Translations under genes and position numbers: made by a program
NCBI RefSeq assembly: GCF_001625215.2
Contig: NC_030381.2
Coordinates: 1,141,131-1,205,130 of the forward strand
Length of the DNA: 64,000 nucleotides
Direction of reading: 5' to 3'
From: Daucus carota subsp. sativus
Lineage: Eukaryota; Streptophyta; Magnoliopsida; Apiales; Apiaceae
The notes under the pieces: model-generated
The model's input: only the letters and a program-made list of their open reading frames with translations
What the model was told of the DNA's origin: nothing
Database searches by the model: none
In this document: piece after piece, positions 32,421 through 43,963 of the stretch
Numbering within the stretch: position 1 is the stretch's first letter
How the letters are laid out: every line of letters begins with the position of its first letter

Positions 32421-34692
32421 TTATAGACCGAAATTGCAGTCCTGTATGAACTCATTATCATAATCAACATACTTTGTCCATATTGAGCGAAACTGGTTCA
32501 TGGCAATATCAAGCCATGGTTTCATGTTCCCGTTAAAGTGAACCACTGCAGCATTTCGAATCTCTTCCATGTTTATGCTTGGGTTGTACCCAAGACCCAA
32601 CACATGCCAAGATTTGTCTAGTGGCTTGGTTGTTGAGTAGAATGTGATCAGGCCTGGTGGCAACGTCCCCAATTTCCACAAGGTCCGGTTTTCATTCTGC
32701 AGAGAAACATGAACACTAATCAGTCTATGTGAGGAAAGAAAAAATCAACCGAACCCACAACCTCAAGAAAGCAAATGGTATAGAACAGACTAAATCCAGA
32801 GTAGTGGAATATATGGGTAGAGGTAGCACCGAATTAGATAATAATTATAAACAGACTGATTAAGACTTCCTTAATAATGAAACAAAAAGACAAATCGACT
32901 ACATTTACGATATGATTAATGTAGATTCTTAAATTAAATGTGCTAATTAAGACTTCAAAATCTAAAGGACGCACAAAAAAGGTAATAAAAATACAATATT
33001 ACATAACATAATAACATAGTATGTTTGTCAATCTCCGTGAGCTAGAAATAATGAATTGGAAATAACAGAATTACTTGAATCTAATAATTTACAAAACAGT
33101 TTCTAAGATTCTATGTCTTACCAGATTCTGCCAGTAATGGTACTGCTCAGTGCACTTCTCTTTCCTCCAAGCATCCAGATCAAAGAAGTTCATCCCATAA
33201 GCCCACGCACATGCCTTTGGGCTGAAATTCTGTTTGATCAGTGGATGAGAAAAATTCATGTATTGTGCATACCGATGAAAAGACCCAAAGCACGTCTCAA
33301 CAGCTCCGTTCACCTTCCCGTCCATATCTATCTTCCAAAGTCCGGTCAAATCCTTCTGGACAATAATATCATCATCCAAAAACAAAATCCTATGCAGCTT
33401 CGGGTACAATTCAGGCAGATAAAACCTGATATGATTCAATATAGACAAATACTTTGGGTTCCTAAACTTCATATTGGTTGTGTCTTTGGTGGCATTCTCG
33501 AGTTTGTTCTCAAAATAGAACTTGAGCAGATTTGCAGATTCAAGCTGGCGAAGAACCGGAACATAAGAAGAGTTCAAGAATTTGTAGTCTTCAACTGCCT
33601 TGACCTCAACATGGGCGCCATTGTAATCCCTCATCTTAAACATAACTTGCATAGCTCCGAGATTCATTTTATCAGTGACAACATGAAAAACATGCTGACT
33701 AGGATCTTTCGCATTCTTCACAGCCGAATTCACCACCACCGAAGCTGCAATCACATTATCAGAGAAAATTGCATAGTGATATAGGTTTGGATCTTCAATT
33801 ACAGGCGGAGTTTCCTTCCCCTCATCAGAATACTTATCCGGATTGGCAATCCTCTCTTCCATGAGCCTCATCGTAACACAATGCAAGCTCTTGGGGATGG
33901 ATTTAGCAGCAATCAAACTGGAAAAAGCCCCTTGCTTCTTAGCCTTAGTCAACTGCTCATTCTGAGCAAAGATGGTATCTTTTAACTTCTGAATTTTGAG
34001 TTGATTATCAAAAGACTCTTTGGCCTCGGTGATGACCTGTCTGGTGAGCTTAATACGCTCCTTGACCTCCTTCTCAAACTGCCTGAGAAGTGATTCGTCA
34101 ATGGAACTAGAGTCGGAGCTGTGCAGCGGTTGGTAAGCAGGGCTGGAAAGGAGATAGGTATAATTACGGGAGAGATCAGCAAAAACACGAACAAGCTTGG
34201 AGTTTTCAAGCTTGAGCTTGCGGGCGTAGGAAGCGTAAGCAAGCACAAGGGATTTGTGATCATCAGCCTGCTTACGGATCTGATCGAGACGGGGTCTGAG
34301 AGGATCAGACTTGAGGGCCAATACAGATCTTGAAGTATGAAATGATAATTCAACTCCATTATAAGAAGAAGCATCAGCATCATGATGATGATTATAAGCA
34401 ACGGCCTAATAAATCCCAAAGAGAGCAAAATTAAAATTAAAATCAAGGAAAGAGTGATGTGATTAATGGGCAAAGTGAGTATTAATTGAATTACTAGTAA
34501 GTGAATAGATGAATATTAAAATCAAAGTGGTAGAAACACAAAGGGGATTGATTAATTTAATAAGGAGAGAATGAAGAAGAGACTTACTCGGGGGAGATCG
34601 GAGGAGAGTGTGATGAAAAGGAAGAGTAAAGTGGCCACGGACAAGAGGAGGAGGAGCTTCACGGCGGATCCAAGCGGCGTCGTGCTGCCCAT
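32421..34692 (-). CDS. Galacturonosyltransferase, GAUT8/GAUT9-like (GT8 family)
   Basis: Golgi type II membrane glycosyltransferase of CAZy family GT8, implicated in making pectin homogalacturonan from UDP-galacturonate. Minus-strand exons in order: 34692-34588, 34405-33122, 32696-32421. Junctions are GT-AG and phase 0; the product is 554 residues, the usual length of GAUT8/9. The first exon encodes a short cytoplasmic end and a single membrane anchor (about residues 11-30, VKLLLLLSVATLLFLFITL). The stem carries the family blocks ALKSDPLRPRLDQIRKQADD and SRNYTYLL. The catalytic domain shows YHYAIFSDNVIAASVVVNS, NHIRFYLPELYP, the DxD-type motif in LFLDDDIIVQKDL (about residue 375), CFGSFHRYAQYMNFSHP and CAWAYGMNFFDLDAW. 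The end is WKLGTLPPGLITFY, HVLGLGYNP and VVHFNGNMKPWLD. All hallmarks are present and no damage is seen. GAUT8 versus GAUT9 cannot be settled by eye. Confidence 0.95.
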
Positions 34693-35062
34693 TTCCCCAA
34701 ATCTTCTTCCTCTTGTATCTTTTAAGATTCACTGATTTGCTTGTTGCTTAATTTGCTTAAATTCTTCTTCTCATTTGGAAACCACCGAGAGAGATGAGTG
34801 GAATTTTAACAATACGAATAAAGCAGTGGTACGACTTATGAGTATGAGTAGTGATGCACCGACACAAATGTGAAATGTACCTCCAAGATCAAATTATTTC
34901 TCGACTCCAGATTCATTTCATCCTCATTTTCTATTGTCGCCGAAGCTGACTTTGTATTAAAAAAATTTGGCCCCTCCGCATTATAGTTAGAATGATATAA
35001 AATTCTGATTAAATATTTAATTATAATTTTAAAATTTTATATTATTATTTATTTAAACGGGA
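34693..35062. other. Promoter region of the GAUT gene
   Basis: Upstream flank of the minus-strand GAUT gene. The leader just before the ATG is polypyrimidine-rich on the minus strand. I see no clear regulatory motif. Confidence 0.4.
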
Positions 35063-35546
35063 TGTCTAACCTGTGCGCTAAGAGCACATGATAAGTCATA
35101 ATAACTATCATTAAGTATCCTTCATGTTGCATGAATATCAAGTGTATGTGTATGAAGTTAGTCAAAATTTTATTAAATGCTAACTATATATTTACTTTTG
35201 ATTTATTTTTCAAAATTTATATTTATAACAAAATATTATTTTATTTTAAAAAAAGTCAGAGAATATAGAATAAACTTTTTGTCAAATTTTATATGAAAAT
35301 TATAATTAATTTCATCCTACAAATAATTACGAGGCCCCCTGCATGCACACTAATTTTCTAATTAAAATCAGCCTTCTGACTAAAATTAGACAATTTAATA
35401 TTTAATAATAAATTTATGATTTTTTTATTATTTCAAAATATAATGATAATATAATATAAGAGTAAATAAAATATAATGTGCATTATCTACAGAAAACTAG
35501 ACACAGTAAATGTTCTTAATCTGTGCCAGAGGGCACATGTTAGACA
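35063..35546. mobile_element. MITE with ~30-bp inverted termini
   Basis: The left end TGTCTAACCTGTGCGCTAAG is matched, inverted, by TGTCTAACATGTGCCCTCTG from the right end; both then continue with a GCACA-type block. The 484 bp between are A+T-rich and non-coding. Flanking duplications are not recognisable, so the superfamily (perhaps Mutator-like) is open. Confidence 0.7.
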
Positions 35547-35615
35547 AGACCTTATTTAAATTATCATAAATAAAATATTATTTTTATAATAATATTTTAT
35601 TTATAATAATGATTA

Positions 35616-35981
35616 GAGCATCTCCAACCATTGAAAACCCTTAGCTAAAAGATGAGTTGACATACCATAAATTAAAAATTTTAACCACCAGCTCGAAAAA
35701 CTCATATTCCAACCATACGGAGCTGTTGTCTATGATTTTAGTCAACCTCCTACGGATGACTAAATTTGTCGAACATTTACATGTCTGTAAGAAATCTGTA
35801 GGAAGACATCATTTATTACCATATTAAACTGATATATTCAATTTTAATAATCTAAAATATTAATAACATACTATTTTTAAATTATAACCAACCAATATAG
35901 GAATACCAAGCAAAATGTCTTAGATTTAACAAATTTTACATAATGTTTTACCTGTCCCATTTAGCCAACGCCGCTCAAGAT
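35616..35981. mobile_element. Decayed Tourist-like MITE, relative of the 54459 copy
   Basis: It starts GAGCATCTCCAACCATTG after TTA. It then follows the 54459-54852 element along its length (CCCTTAGCTAAAA, TTGTCTATGATTTTAG, TTTGTCGAAC, CTGTAAGAAATC, TTATTACCATATT). The right terminus is damaged (GCCAACGCCGCTCAAG instead of GTTGGAGATGCTC). Confidence 0.78.
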
Positions 35982-36676
35982 TCTTAACAATAATCTTCCT
36001 CTCTTCTGTTTTGCGGTACTAAATGCATGCTCGCTGTTAATATTTGTAAAATACAAGTATTTGTGATAGATTTTAGCATCTATTATTATAAAGATGAATC
36101 GATTTCCATTTCATATTTTGTTAAACTTAAAATTTTATAGTGTAACTGCATTTCAGCGTCCATGAGTATAGCAGTAATGAGATCCGTGATTCATGTTTCC
36201 ACCACATCTTAGATTTACGTTTCTACCGCATCTTCTTTCTATAATATTCTGCACATACATTCTTACGGCCTCTTAGCGAATCGGGTCGAGTCGGAAATCT
36301 GCCATGACAGTAATTAGTTAAAAATGTGGGTTGACATGATGATACAGGGAGGTTCTGTCTCCATTGCTCTAACTTAATTCCTTTCAAAGCACATATAAAA
36401 GGAGGTAGGTCGATCACCTTATCTTAACCATTGGATTTCAAACAAATACTACTCCTAACTGCATCACAAATTAAGTTTAGCCTCTGAGAAAAGACAAATT
36501 AGTACAAAACAAAGAATAATTTCTCTAGTGACTAATATTTACTTGGCAAATTTGTTATTAGCAAAAGATAATAATTAATACAGTAACATGTCAAGAGTTA
36601 AGAATTGTAAAATGAATATCCAATAGTTCATTTATAGTGACAAGTTTTGTCATAATAAATGTATTTTAGTGCTCCC
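35982..36676. other. Intergenic, no gene seen
   Basis: A+T-rich DNA between a decayed MITE and the 3' end of the UBA-PUB gene; the right part is probably that gene's 3' untranslated region. The 64-codon frame at 36223-36417 has no recognisable motif. Confidence 0.4.
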
Positions 36677-39600
36677 TTAGCTTGATATAAGCCCAAAGAA
36701 GGGGTTTGTTATTGCAGACTCTAACTGTGTCCCGGCTGACCTGAATGTTTCAGCCTCAAATTTGTCTCTAGAAAGGTATAAAAACTTGTCACCTTCTGTT
36801 CTCTCAAATCCACATAGCTCAAGAAAATCAACGCCTTCTTTAAAACGCCCAACTCTGTCCTGCCATTTGATTCACAAACGATGACATTATTACCAAGATA
36901 TCATATTCAGCTTCAACTTCCTACATTATATTGTTGATCCACAACTATGATTTGTTTAAAAACCAACCACAAATCTTGGATTACTCAGTCGAATTCTCCG
37001 GAACCTTTCCTCGCCAGGGTCCTTGGTAACATTTGTGATGTAATATAAAAGAGTCTGGAAGGCCTTCCTCACTCCGGCCTCATCATGCTAGAGCCAGCAA
37101 AGTAATATATGATAAAGTTTAGTAAAAGTAAAAAATGATGTCTTGGCACTGCAAAATATTATAAAGCTGCCACCACTTCTATAGGCAAATGAAAGGTAAA
37201 TTGTATAAGCTTTCCCTTTCAAAGAAGTTACCTCCCAGTTATGAGGTCGATATATCCATTTTCTTTGGATACCAGAATTATTGAAGATAAATTTTTTTAA
37301 TGATCACAGCAGATGATTCTTACAGCTAATAATTTCATGTCATACTATCAGAGAATCTAAAAAAAAACAAAAGGCAGGAGAACTACCTTGTTCTTTCGCC
37401 TCAGAGATCGTAAACATTCACTCATAAGCTCTGCCTTTGTAGTAAACTTCTTAGGTAACTGAACAGCCTTAGGCAATGGATCCTACATATTAAAGGGGGT
37501 ATGTTATTAAATTTAGTTATCATAGGCATCACTATCAAGTGAAGATACATCATACCTTTTGCTTTTGAATCATAGATATGGCAGGGTAGACAGATGCCAG
37601 ATCATCCGGAGGCAATTCAAGTTTACTTCTTCTTTCTAACTATATGTTAACAAAATTAAATGTATAAATGACTTCTGGATATTGAACTCAGGTGCAAAAC
37701 TACAAGAAACCATGTATAGAGAACACTACTGATGAGTAAACCGACGACTCCATAACTTGTCTCAGTTTAGAGAGGTCTCAAATCTTTGAAAGACAGAGAA
37801 AATTTCGTGCGCGCCAGACAGTTAAAAGTGAATCAGTGAAGTAGTACATTTTTAAGTTGCTTATATTTTAGGCAAACACCTTATCTTGTTGTAGTTTTTG
37901 ACGAATTTTCTCTCGTGCTCTCTTCTCTTCCGCTTTCTCTGCTTCCTTCAAGGCTATAAAGCTACAAATTATAAATTGATGTAAGTTTCCAAGTGTTTGG
38001 CGAAGAAAATAGAAAGTTGCTTATTTTTATTATGTGTTTCTGTGACAGACCGTTTTCTCTCATTTTCTTCAGCAATTCGTTTAGCCTCCAGCAATTCCTT
38101 ACTTCTTTTAATCCTCTCCTACAGTGCAAGCGATAGCCAAGAGAAACAAGGCCACAAGCAATATGTCATATAGAATAACAAGAGAATGTAGGATGTACTT
38201 AACCATATATACCTTTTCTCTTTCCGACTGCTTCTCTCCTATTCCTGTTCTCCCCTGTGCCCGATTTCTGAATTGGCAAAACAAGCTATAAACAAGATGA
38301 CAAGAAAGCAAAAAAGACAGCTTTATAGCTAAAATTTTCCTGATTTACGAGTGTTTATGGATTAAAGCAAGCAAGAACGGAAGTTAACTTATGATAAAGC
38401 AATAGCATCAAAGAGCATTTCATCATTAAGAGAACATTGAACATACCTCAGTTCATGTGCTTTTAATTTCAATTGTTCAGTCATAAAAAAAGGTCCAGGA
38501 GCTTGGACTTCAATGTTCACTGGGATCTGTATGCACATGAGAGAACAATGATAGTAAATCCTTCACCATGATAATTTGTATATAGGTTTTGCGTTGCAAA
38601 TTAAGTTTTACTCTTTAGTATGGCCATGTGATCACAGGCCCAAACCTTAAGTACAAAAAAAGGTAAATGGAAACAAAGGGAAGCTCATAAGTTATAATAT
38701 TCTATAATAAAATTTGAAAGCTCAAAGCTTGATGACTGATACATCTCAGATATTTATGTATATGCCACACATGTATATAAAAAATAGAAACGTTAAAAAA
38801 AATTGTTGAAGCTACTAGGAACTGTAAGAGCTTGTAACTCAACTGAATATATGGTGAAGCAGATGCAGAGTGAATTTCTCTAAGACAACTAATACATGAT
38901 ATATATATTAAACAAACAAATTCAGTAAATTTGCTACAATCGTTTCTTCTGGCTGCTATAGTTCATACAAAAACTCAAGTGACTTTTAATCTGTATGTGC
39001 AGGTTTCTTAATTATTTTCCCCAGTACTGTAAGATCTAACTGGGAATTTATTTCCAGTGTACACTTTCGAGTAACAAGTAAGGAAGTCATGAAGTCCAAA
39101 CTAATATTCCTAAAGAAGGATAACAAGTAATATGACTACTTGTAGTTGTTTATTATCATAAATTCGCAAATGAAGACTCATCAATGCCAGAGGATTCCAA
39201 TCTTCTTCTTCTTACTTTAAATATTTGTCTGGAGGCAAAGCATGATATCTGTAAACCGGTTGACATGCAAATTATATTTAAAAGTGTATTGTCTCTCTTA
39301 AAGCTTCACAAACAGACATGAGCCTGTTTGGCTACTACTTTATTTGTCAGCTTCTGACTTATAAATCAGAATCAGCTTATTCGTACCGTTTGTGTAAAAA
39401 AACATAAGCCAACTTCTGACTAAAAAACCATAATTTGAGAAGTTGAAAATCCTAACTTCTTCTAGTGACTTTTTTTATTAATTTTTTTAAATTTGACTTT
39501 ACAAAAATGTATAGGATCGGTTTAAAATATAATTTATAATATTTTATAATTATATTAATAGTTTTTATACCTAATAAGTTGTAAATTTCAAAACATATTA

Positions 39601-40095
39601 TCCATACACATAAATTAAAAGATACTTTTCACTTATAAACAACTTCTCATTTATAAGCAATAATTCCTTTTAAGCTAAACCAAACGGCCTATCTGCTATT
39701 GAATATGCACAAGCACTATCAACAATACAATTAATTACAGCTACACTAAAGAGTTGTAAAGCTATATATGCATTTCCGTCCAGATGAAAATATGTACCAA
39801 GGGCATCTCATCTATGTCGGCGTCAGTCTCATGATCAATGACCCAATTTATAGCATCCACAAGACTAGAATTACCTGCACAGAAGAAACATAACGAATGA
39901 TATGAATAGATACCAAATTTATAGGAATTCTGTGAAACACCAACTAGAGCATTCAAATATATATATGCATTTAGGTGCATTTGCTACGATAATGTACCAA
40001 CCACAAAAGTGAAGAGCTCTTGTTGCTCGGTTTAGCGGAAAACCCATTGCCTGAAGCTCTTCAAGCAGTTTCATATCAACTTCCGGAATAGCCAT
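36677..40095 (-). CDS. UBA and PUB (PUG) domain protein
   Basis: Plant protein pairing a ubiquitin-binding UBA domain with a PUB domain, the fold that binds the C-terminus of the p97/CDC48 ATPase; a role in ubiquitin-CDC48 protein handling is likely. Ten minus-strand exons: 40095-40002, 39874-39798, 38526-38447, 38267-38213, 38118-38051, 37961-37880, 37639-37556, 37482-37387, 37087-36968, 36859-36677. Every junction is GT-AG with matching phase; the product is 312 residues. UBA is at about residues 5-45 (LLEELQAMGFPLNRATRALH, LVDAINWVIDHE). A charged helical middle follows (ERIKRSKELLEAKRIAEENE, RAREKIRQKL). The PUB domain fills the C-terminal third (VRKAFQTLLYYITNVTKDPG, FRRIRLSNPRF, GVDFLELCGFER, PFFGLISS). 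Start ATG 40095 matches the family's MA(V/I)P opening. A likely 5' untranslated exon lies at 41702-41860, separated by a MITE-filled intron. The gene seems intact. Confidence 0.9.
39321..39690. mobile_element. MITE in intron 2 of the UBA-PUB gene
   Basis: The left end AGCCTGTTTGGCTACTAC is matched inverted by AGGCCGTTTGGTTTAGC from the right end, with further inverted similarity inward (AAGTTAGGATTTTC-type and CTTATAAA blocks). The interior is A+T-rich and non-coding. GGCC(T/G)GTTTGG ends are common in plant MITEs; the target duplication is unclear. Confidence 0.68.
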
Positions 40096-40552
40096 ACCCA
40101 ATGTAAAAAATTCCCCTACTTGATAATAATACAAAGTCAAATTTTGAATGGTCTAGGAGAGAGCTTTTGTTTTTGTTTTTTTAGCTAACCGTCCAAGAGA
40201 TAGTTGTCCAATCTAACAATACAAATAATGTGGTAACGAAAAAGAATAAGGGATAAAGTCGAAGAATAAATCAGAAACCAAAAACTAGATTTGTTTCATC
40301 AAGTAAACTCTCGCAGACATATCTCAAACTAAAATGTGAGCCAGGCTACATAGCATATGCAGGACATAATATCCAATCAATATATAATCGCAACATATGA
40401 ACCAATGGATTGTTCTTAATAAACTAAAGCAGTTGAATAAAATAAACTAAGCACTTGAATTAAATGAAAGCTCCATCACGAACTAACATTAACAAATACT
40501 GATTCACACTAGAAACCAAGCCTCAAAACTGAAAACAACAAAATGCATTTAT

Positions 40553-41538
40553 GGCCTGTTTGGAAGCATGGATTTCATTTGAAATTCTGAATTTGATCAA
40601 ATAACTTGTTTGGGAATTTGAATTTGGATTTCATTTCAAATCCAGACATTCAAATACCAATATAAATCTGAGAATTTAAAATGACAACTAAAATCCTGTC
40701 ATTTGAAATCCATCATTTAGAGCAAGTCCAATGCTAGATGCTATATATCTATTGCTATTGCTATAATATAGCACCAAAAAACACTTTTTGGTGCTAAAAT
40801 AAAACTTGCACTCCAATGCTAAGTTCTATAACTAGTTTCAAATTTAACCAACTCATCAACTTTTACCTAACTTTTATATAGAACCAACTCATTAACTTTT
40901 ACCTAACTCATTAACTCATTAACTAGTTTCCAATTTCTAGTTATTGATGATGTGGCAACATGGATGGATCCATCCTTGGTTTCAAATATAGAACCAAGGA
41001 TGCATCTAAGAGCAAGTCCAATGCTAGATGCTATATATCTATTGCTATTGCTATAATATAGCATCAAAAAGTGTTTTTTGGTGTTAAAATAGAACTTGCA
41101 CTCCAATGCTAAGTTCTATAACTAGTTTCAAATTTAACCAACTCATTAACTTTTACCTAACTTTTATATAGAACCAACTCATTGACTTTTACCTAACTCA
41201 TTAACTCATTAACTAGTTTCCAATTTCTAGCTATTAATGATGTGGCAACATGGATGGATCCATCCTTGGTTTCAAATATAGAACCAAAGATGCATCTATG
41301 CATGGATGCATCCAAATATAGCACCCCTTTGGAGTTGAGTTTTTTTACTTTTGATGCTATAATATAGCAATAGAACCAAGTATAGCATTGCATTGGAGTT
41401 GCTCTAAGCATGGATGCATCCAAATATAGCACCCCTTTGGAGTTGAGTTTTTTTACTTTTGATGCTATAATATAGCAATAGAACCAAGTATAGCATTGCA
41501 TTGGAGTTGCTCTTAAAATGAAATGCATCCAAGCGGCC
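40553..41538. mobile_element. Outer MITE split by a Tourist-like MITE
   Basis: The outer element has termini GGCCTGTTTGGAAGCATGG and, inverted, GGCCGCTTGGATGCATTTC; the word ATTTCATTTGAAAT recurs near its left end and centre. Its right arm is separated from the rest by the insertion of 40720-41512. TAT on both sides may be its target duplication. It lies in the presumed 5' leader intron of the UBA-PUB gene. Confidence 0.7.
40720..41512. mobile_element. Rearranged Tourist-like MITE with duplicated left and right halves
   Basis: TTA at 40717-40719 and 41513-41515 flanks the insert. It starts GAGCAAGTCCAATGCTAG and ends, inverted, GAGCAACTCCAATGCAATG. The left half occurs twice (from 40720 and 41010, period 290 bp) and the right half twice (ends at 41404 and 41512, period 108 bp), so the insert has four potential termini. 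A TTA/TAA target and GAGCA termini point to the PIF/Harbinger (Tourist) group. Confidence 0.8.
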
Positions 41539-41701
41539 TATTAAATTAATTACGAAGTTAGTCTAATAACAAACAATTAGCATAGAGTTGAGCAAACAAC
41601 TATACATGATCCAAAAGAATGGATGAGGGCACAATGTTACAGAACAAAATATGAATGTCGAGAATCAGAAGCCATATAGAAGAACAGAATGAAACTCAGA
41701 C

Positions 41702-41860
41702 CTTGATAATTGTGAAGAGTTAAGGGGAATGAGCAAGTGATTTGAGGGTTTGCTAGGACGAAGATAAACCATTGCCATCTGAAAGAGGTGACCGGCACTT
41801 GAAAACTTGCAGATGCTTATTCTTTTCTTGCACTCTTCATTTTTGTGCACCCTTTCTCAG
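41702..41860 (-). other. Probable 5' untranslated first exon of the UBA-PUB gene
   Basis: On the minus strand this segment ends TTATCAAG followed by GTCTGA at 41701, a plausible donor, and lies upstream of the coding exons. An acceptor-like TTATTATCAAG occurs near 40116, just before the coding start. Transcript data would be needed; the assignment is inference. Confidence 0.4.
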
Positions 41861-42158
41861 CTCTGATCAAACATTTTATATGCTTTTTTTTTTCCATTCC
41901 TTAATTTAAAAGAAAATTATTTATGATATTTATAAAAAAAATTAAGAATAATTTATGAAATTACACATTATTATAAATATTTATTCAAAAATAAAAATGA
42001 ATATAATTTTTAAAATACTTTATACATTTTTTGAAATACATAATATATGTTTTTTAAACTTTTGATATAATTAAAATTTTATATTAATAACGTTTTTGTC
42101 TTTTGAAAAAAAATTCGAAGATGAAATTTTCCGACAGATAAATCTACATAACTGAAGA

Positions 42159-43707
42159 TAGGGGTGCTCATAATCTGACAAAACCGATTAAACCGACCCA
42201 ACCTGCTCTTACTTTTAACCGACCCAACCCGATATTATTAAATCGAACTTTAAATGGGTTAAATATTTAAAACCCCGAATTAAATGGGTTGGTTTAGGGT
42301 TTTGATAATTTTTAATCCGTTCCAACCCGACATATATTATGTACTAACGAGCCATACTACTAGTTTACTAATCGACTTAGAAGTTAAGATTTTTTGATAT
42401 TAATATGTTACATACTCAAATTATGAATTATATTTAATATAATGATGTTTAATTTATATGTAATGTAATTTAGTTTTTTGGATTGTAGTGTAATATGGTG
42501 TGTATATGTGGTGATCAATTGTTTAATTGCATACTAGATTAAGTTAACGGGTTAATAGGCTAAAATATAATCAAACTGACCCAAAACTTGCAATTGAATT
42601 ACTGAACTCAAAAAGCTTGCAATTACATTATTCAAGAAAATGAAACTTGTATTTAAGTAATGGTCATTAACATATATAAGAGGATAAAAACTGAACTTGC
42701 AACTTATAAAACTTAATTCAATCCCAACTTGCATTTACATAACTAAATTTATAAAAACTTGTAACTAGGTACACTGAAATAATAATAAACTTTCATATGC
42801 GGCACTCAACAAAAATAAACTTGCAATCACTCTCATCTCTCTATCAATCTATCTCCTTTCTCAATCTCAACCATTCTCCTATCTCTTCTTTCAATCTTTT
42901 TTGATATTTACATGTTTTGAATTATAATATAAAAATAATTTTTTTTGATGAGTTTTGATATTGAAATTTTATGATAACGTCCTAGAAAAGCAGAAAATCA
43001 GCTTTCTCCAAAAGTATATGCAACAACAATGTCAAACGTAGCCTCAATCTCTCTCATATCTCCACTCTATTCTCCCAGTTTCTCTCAATCTCCCCCCCTC
43101 TCGATCTCTCTCGTAACGCAATCTAACAATATTATCCTGAATACTATAATATAATTGTAACACAGTTATCTTTTTTATGATTTTGATAAGTACAAAGTTG
43201 ATTTCAATTGTTAATTTTTATATTTAAAACTAAATAAATAAATTTTAATTTAGTAAACAAATGTATATAAATGAAAATATGTTATAATTTTATAATTTTT
43301 GACTTTGATTACCTAATTACAAGTTAAGAATCAGTTCAGTTATGTGATTGCAAGTTTATATTATTTCAGCTAGTTAATTGCAAGTTTATATTAGTTCAGT
43401 TAGTCGAGTGAAAGTTTTTTGAGTTCAGTAACTCAATTGTAAGTTTTGAGTTAGTTCAGTGACCTAATTGTGATTTTAATTCTTAGACTTCTAAATTATT
43501 TTATTACCGACCAATAAATACAAATTTATATTACACTAAATTTTGTTTATAATTAACCCGATCAACCTAACTAATCCGATTAAACCGAACTAACCCAACC
43601 CGATTTTGATAAAGTTTACGATGGGTTCAAATTTTATAAACCCGATCTAATTAGGTTGACTTACTAATTTGTGAGTAACCCGCTCAAACCAAGCAGCTGG
43701 CACCCTG
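42159..43707. mobile_element. hAT-type element interrupted by a fold-back element
   Basis: The left end TAGGGGTGCTCATAATC is matched by CAGGGTGCCAGCTGC read in from the right. Flanks ACTGAAGA (42151-42158) and GGTGAAGA (43708-43715) agree at 6 of 8 positions, a worn 8-bp duplication. Subterminal CCGACCCAACCCGA / TCGGGTTGG motifs fill both ends. About 900 bp of a second element occupies the middle, so the original hAT element was near 650 bp, similar to the one at 23298. Confidence 0.72.
42575..43475. mobile_element. Fold-back element nested in the hAT element
   Basis: The left arm repeats ACTTGCAATT(G/A) words with TTACTGAACTCAAAAAG. The right arm carries them inverted (CTTTTTTGAGTTCAGTAACTC, AATTGCAAGTTTATATTA). 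The arms contain GGTCACTGAACT-type phrases like the Mutator-like MITE at 26452. Borders are approximate and no target duplication was fixed. Confidence 0.55.
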
Positions 43708-43963
43708 GGTGAAGAGTATGCGAAAATATAGCATCGTGTCATAAAACAATAAAGTACATTCTTTTAGCTAAAGTAAAGTATTTTAAAGGGGCCATCTCTG
43801 AACTTCTCTAGAAACGTTTGGAACTTGAAAGAAACACATCACTGTATCTATGTATGTATACACCACAGGGAAACCCCTTTAAACATTGTTGTTTGTAGCT
43901 TGTCACATCTGTACAAACTTCATTGAATTATAGTAAGAGATTTTACGGTTTGATACTCTATAC

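Noticed and set aside
33113-33784. 223-codon plus-strand open frame
   Set aside because: It lies exactly opposite the coding exon of the minus-strand GAUT gene and has no recognisable motif; a shadow frame.
41193-41528. 111-codon minus-strand frame with an internal amino-acid repeat
   Set aside because: The repeat is the duplicated right half of the Tourist-like MITE; not a protein gene.
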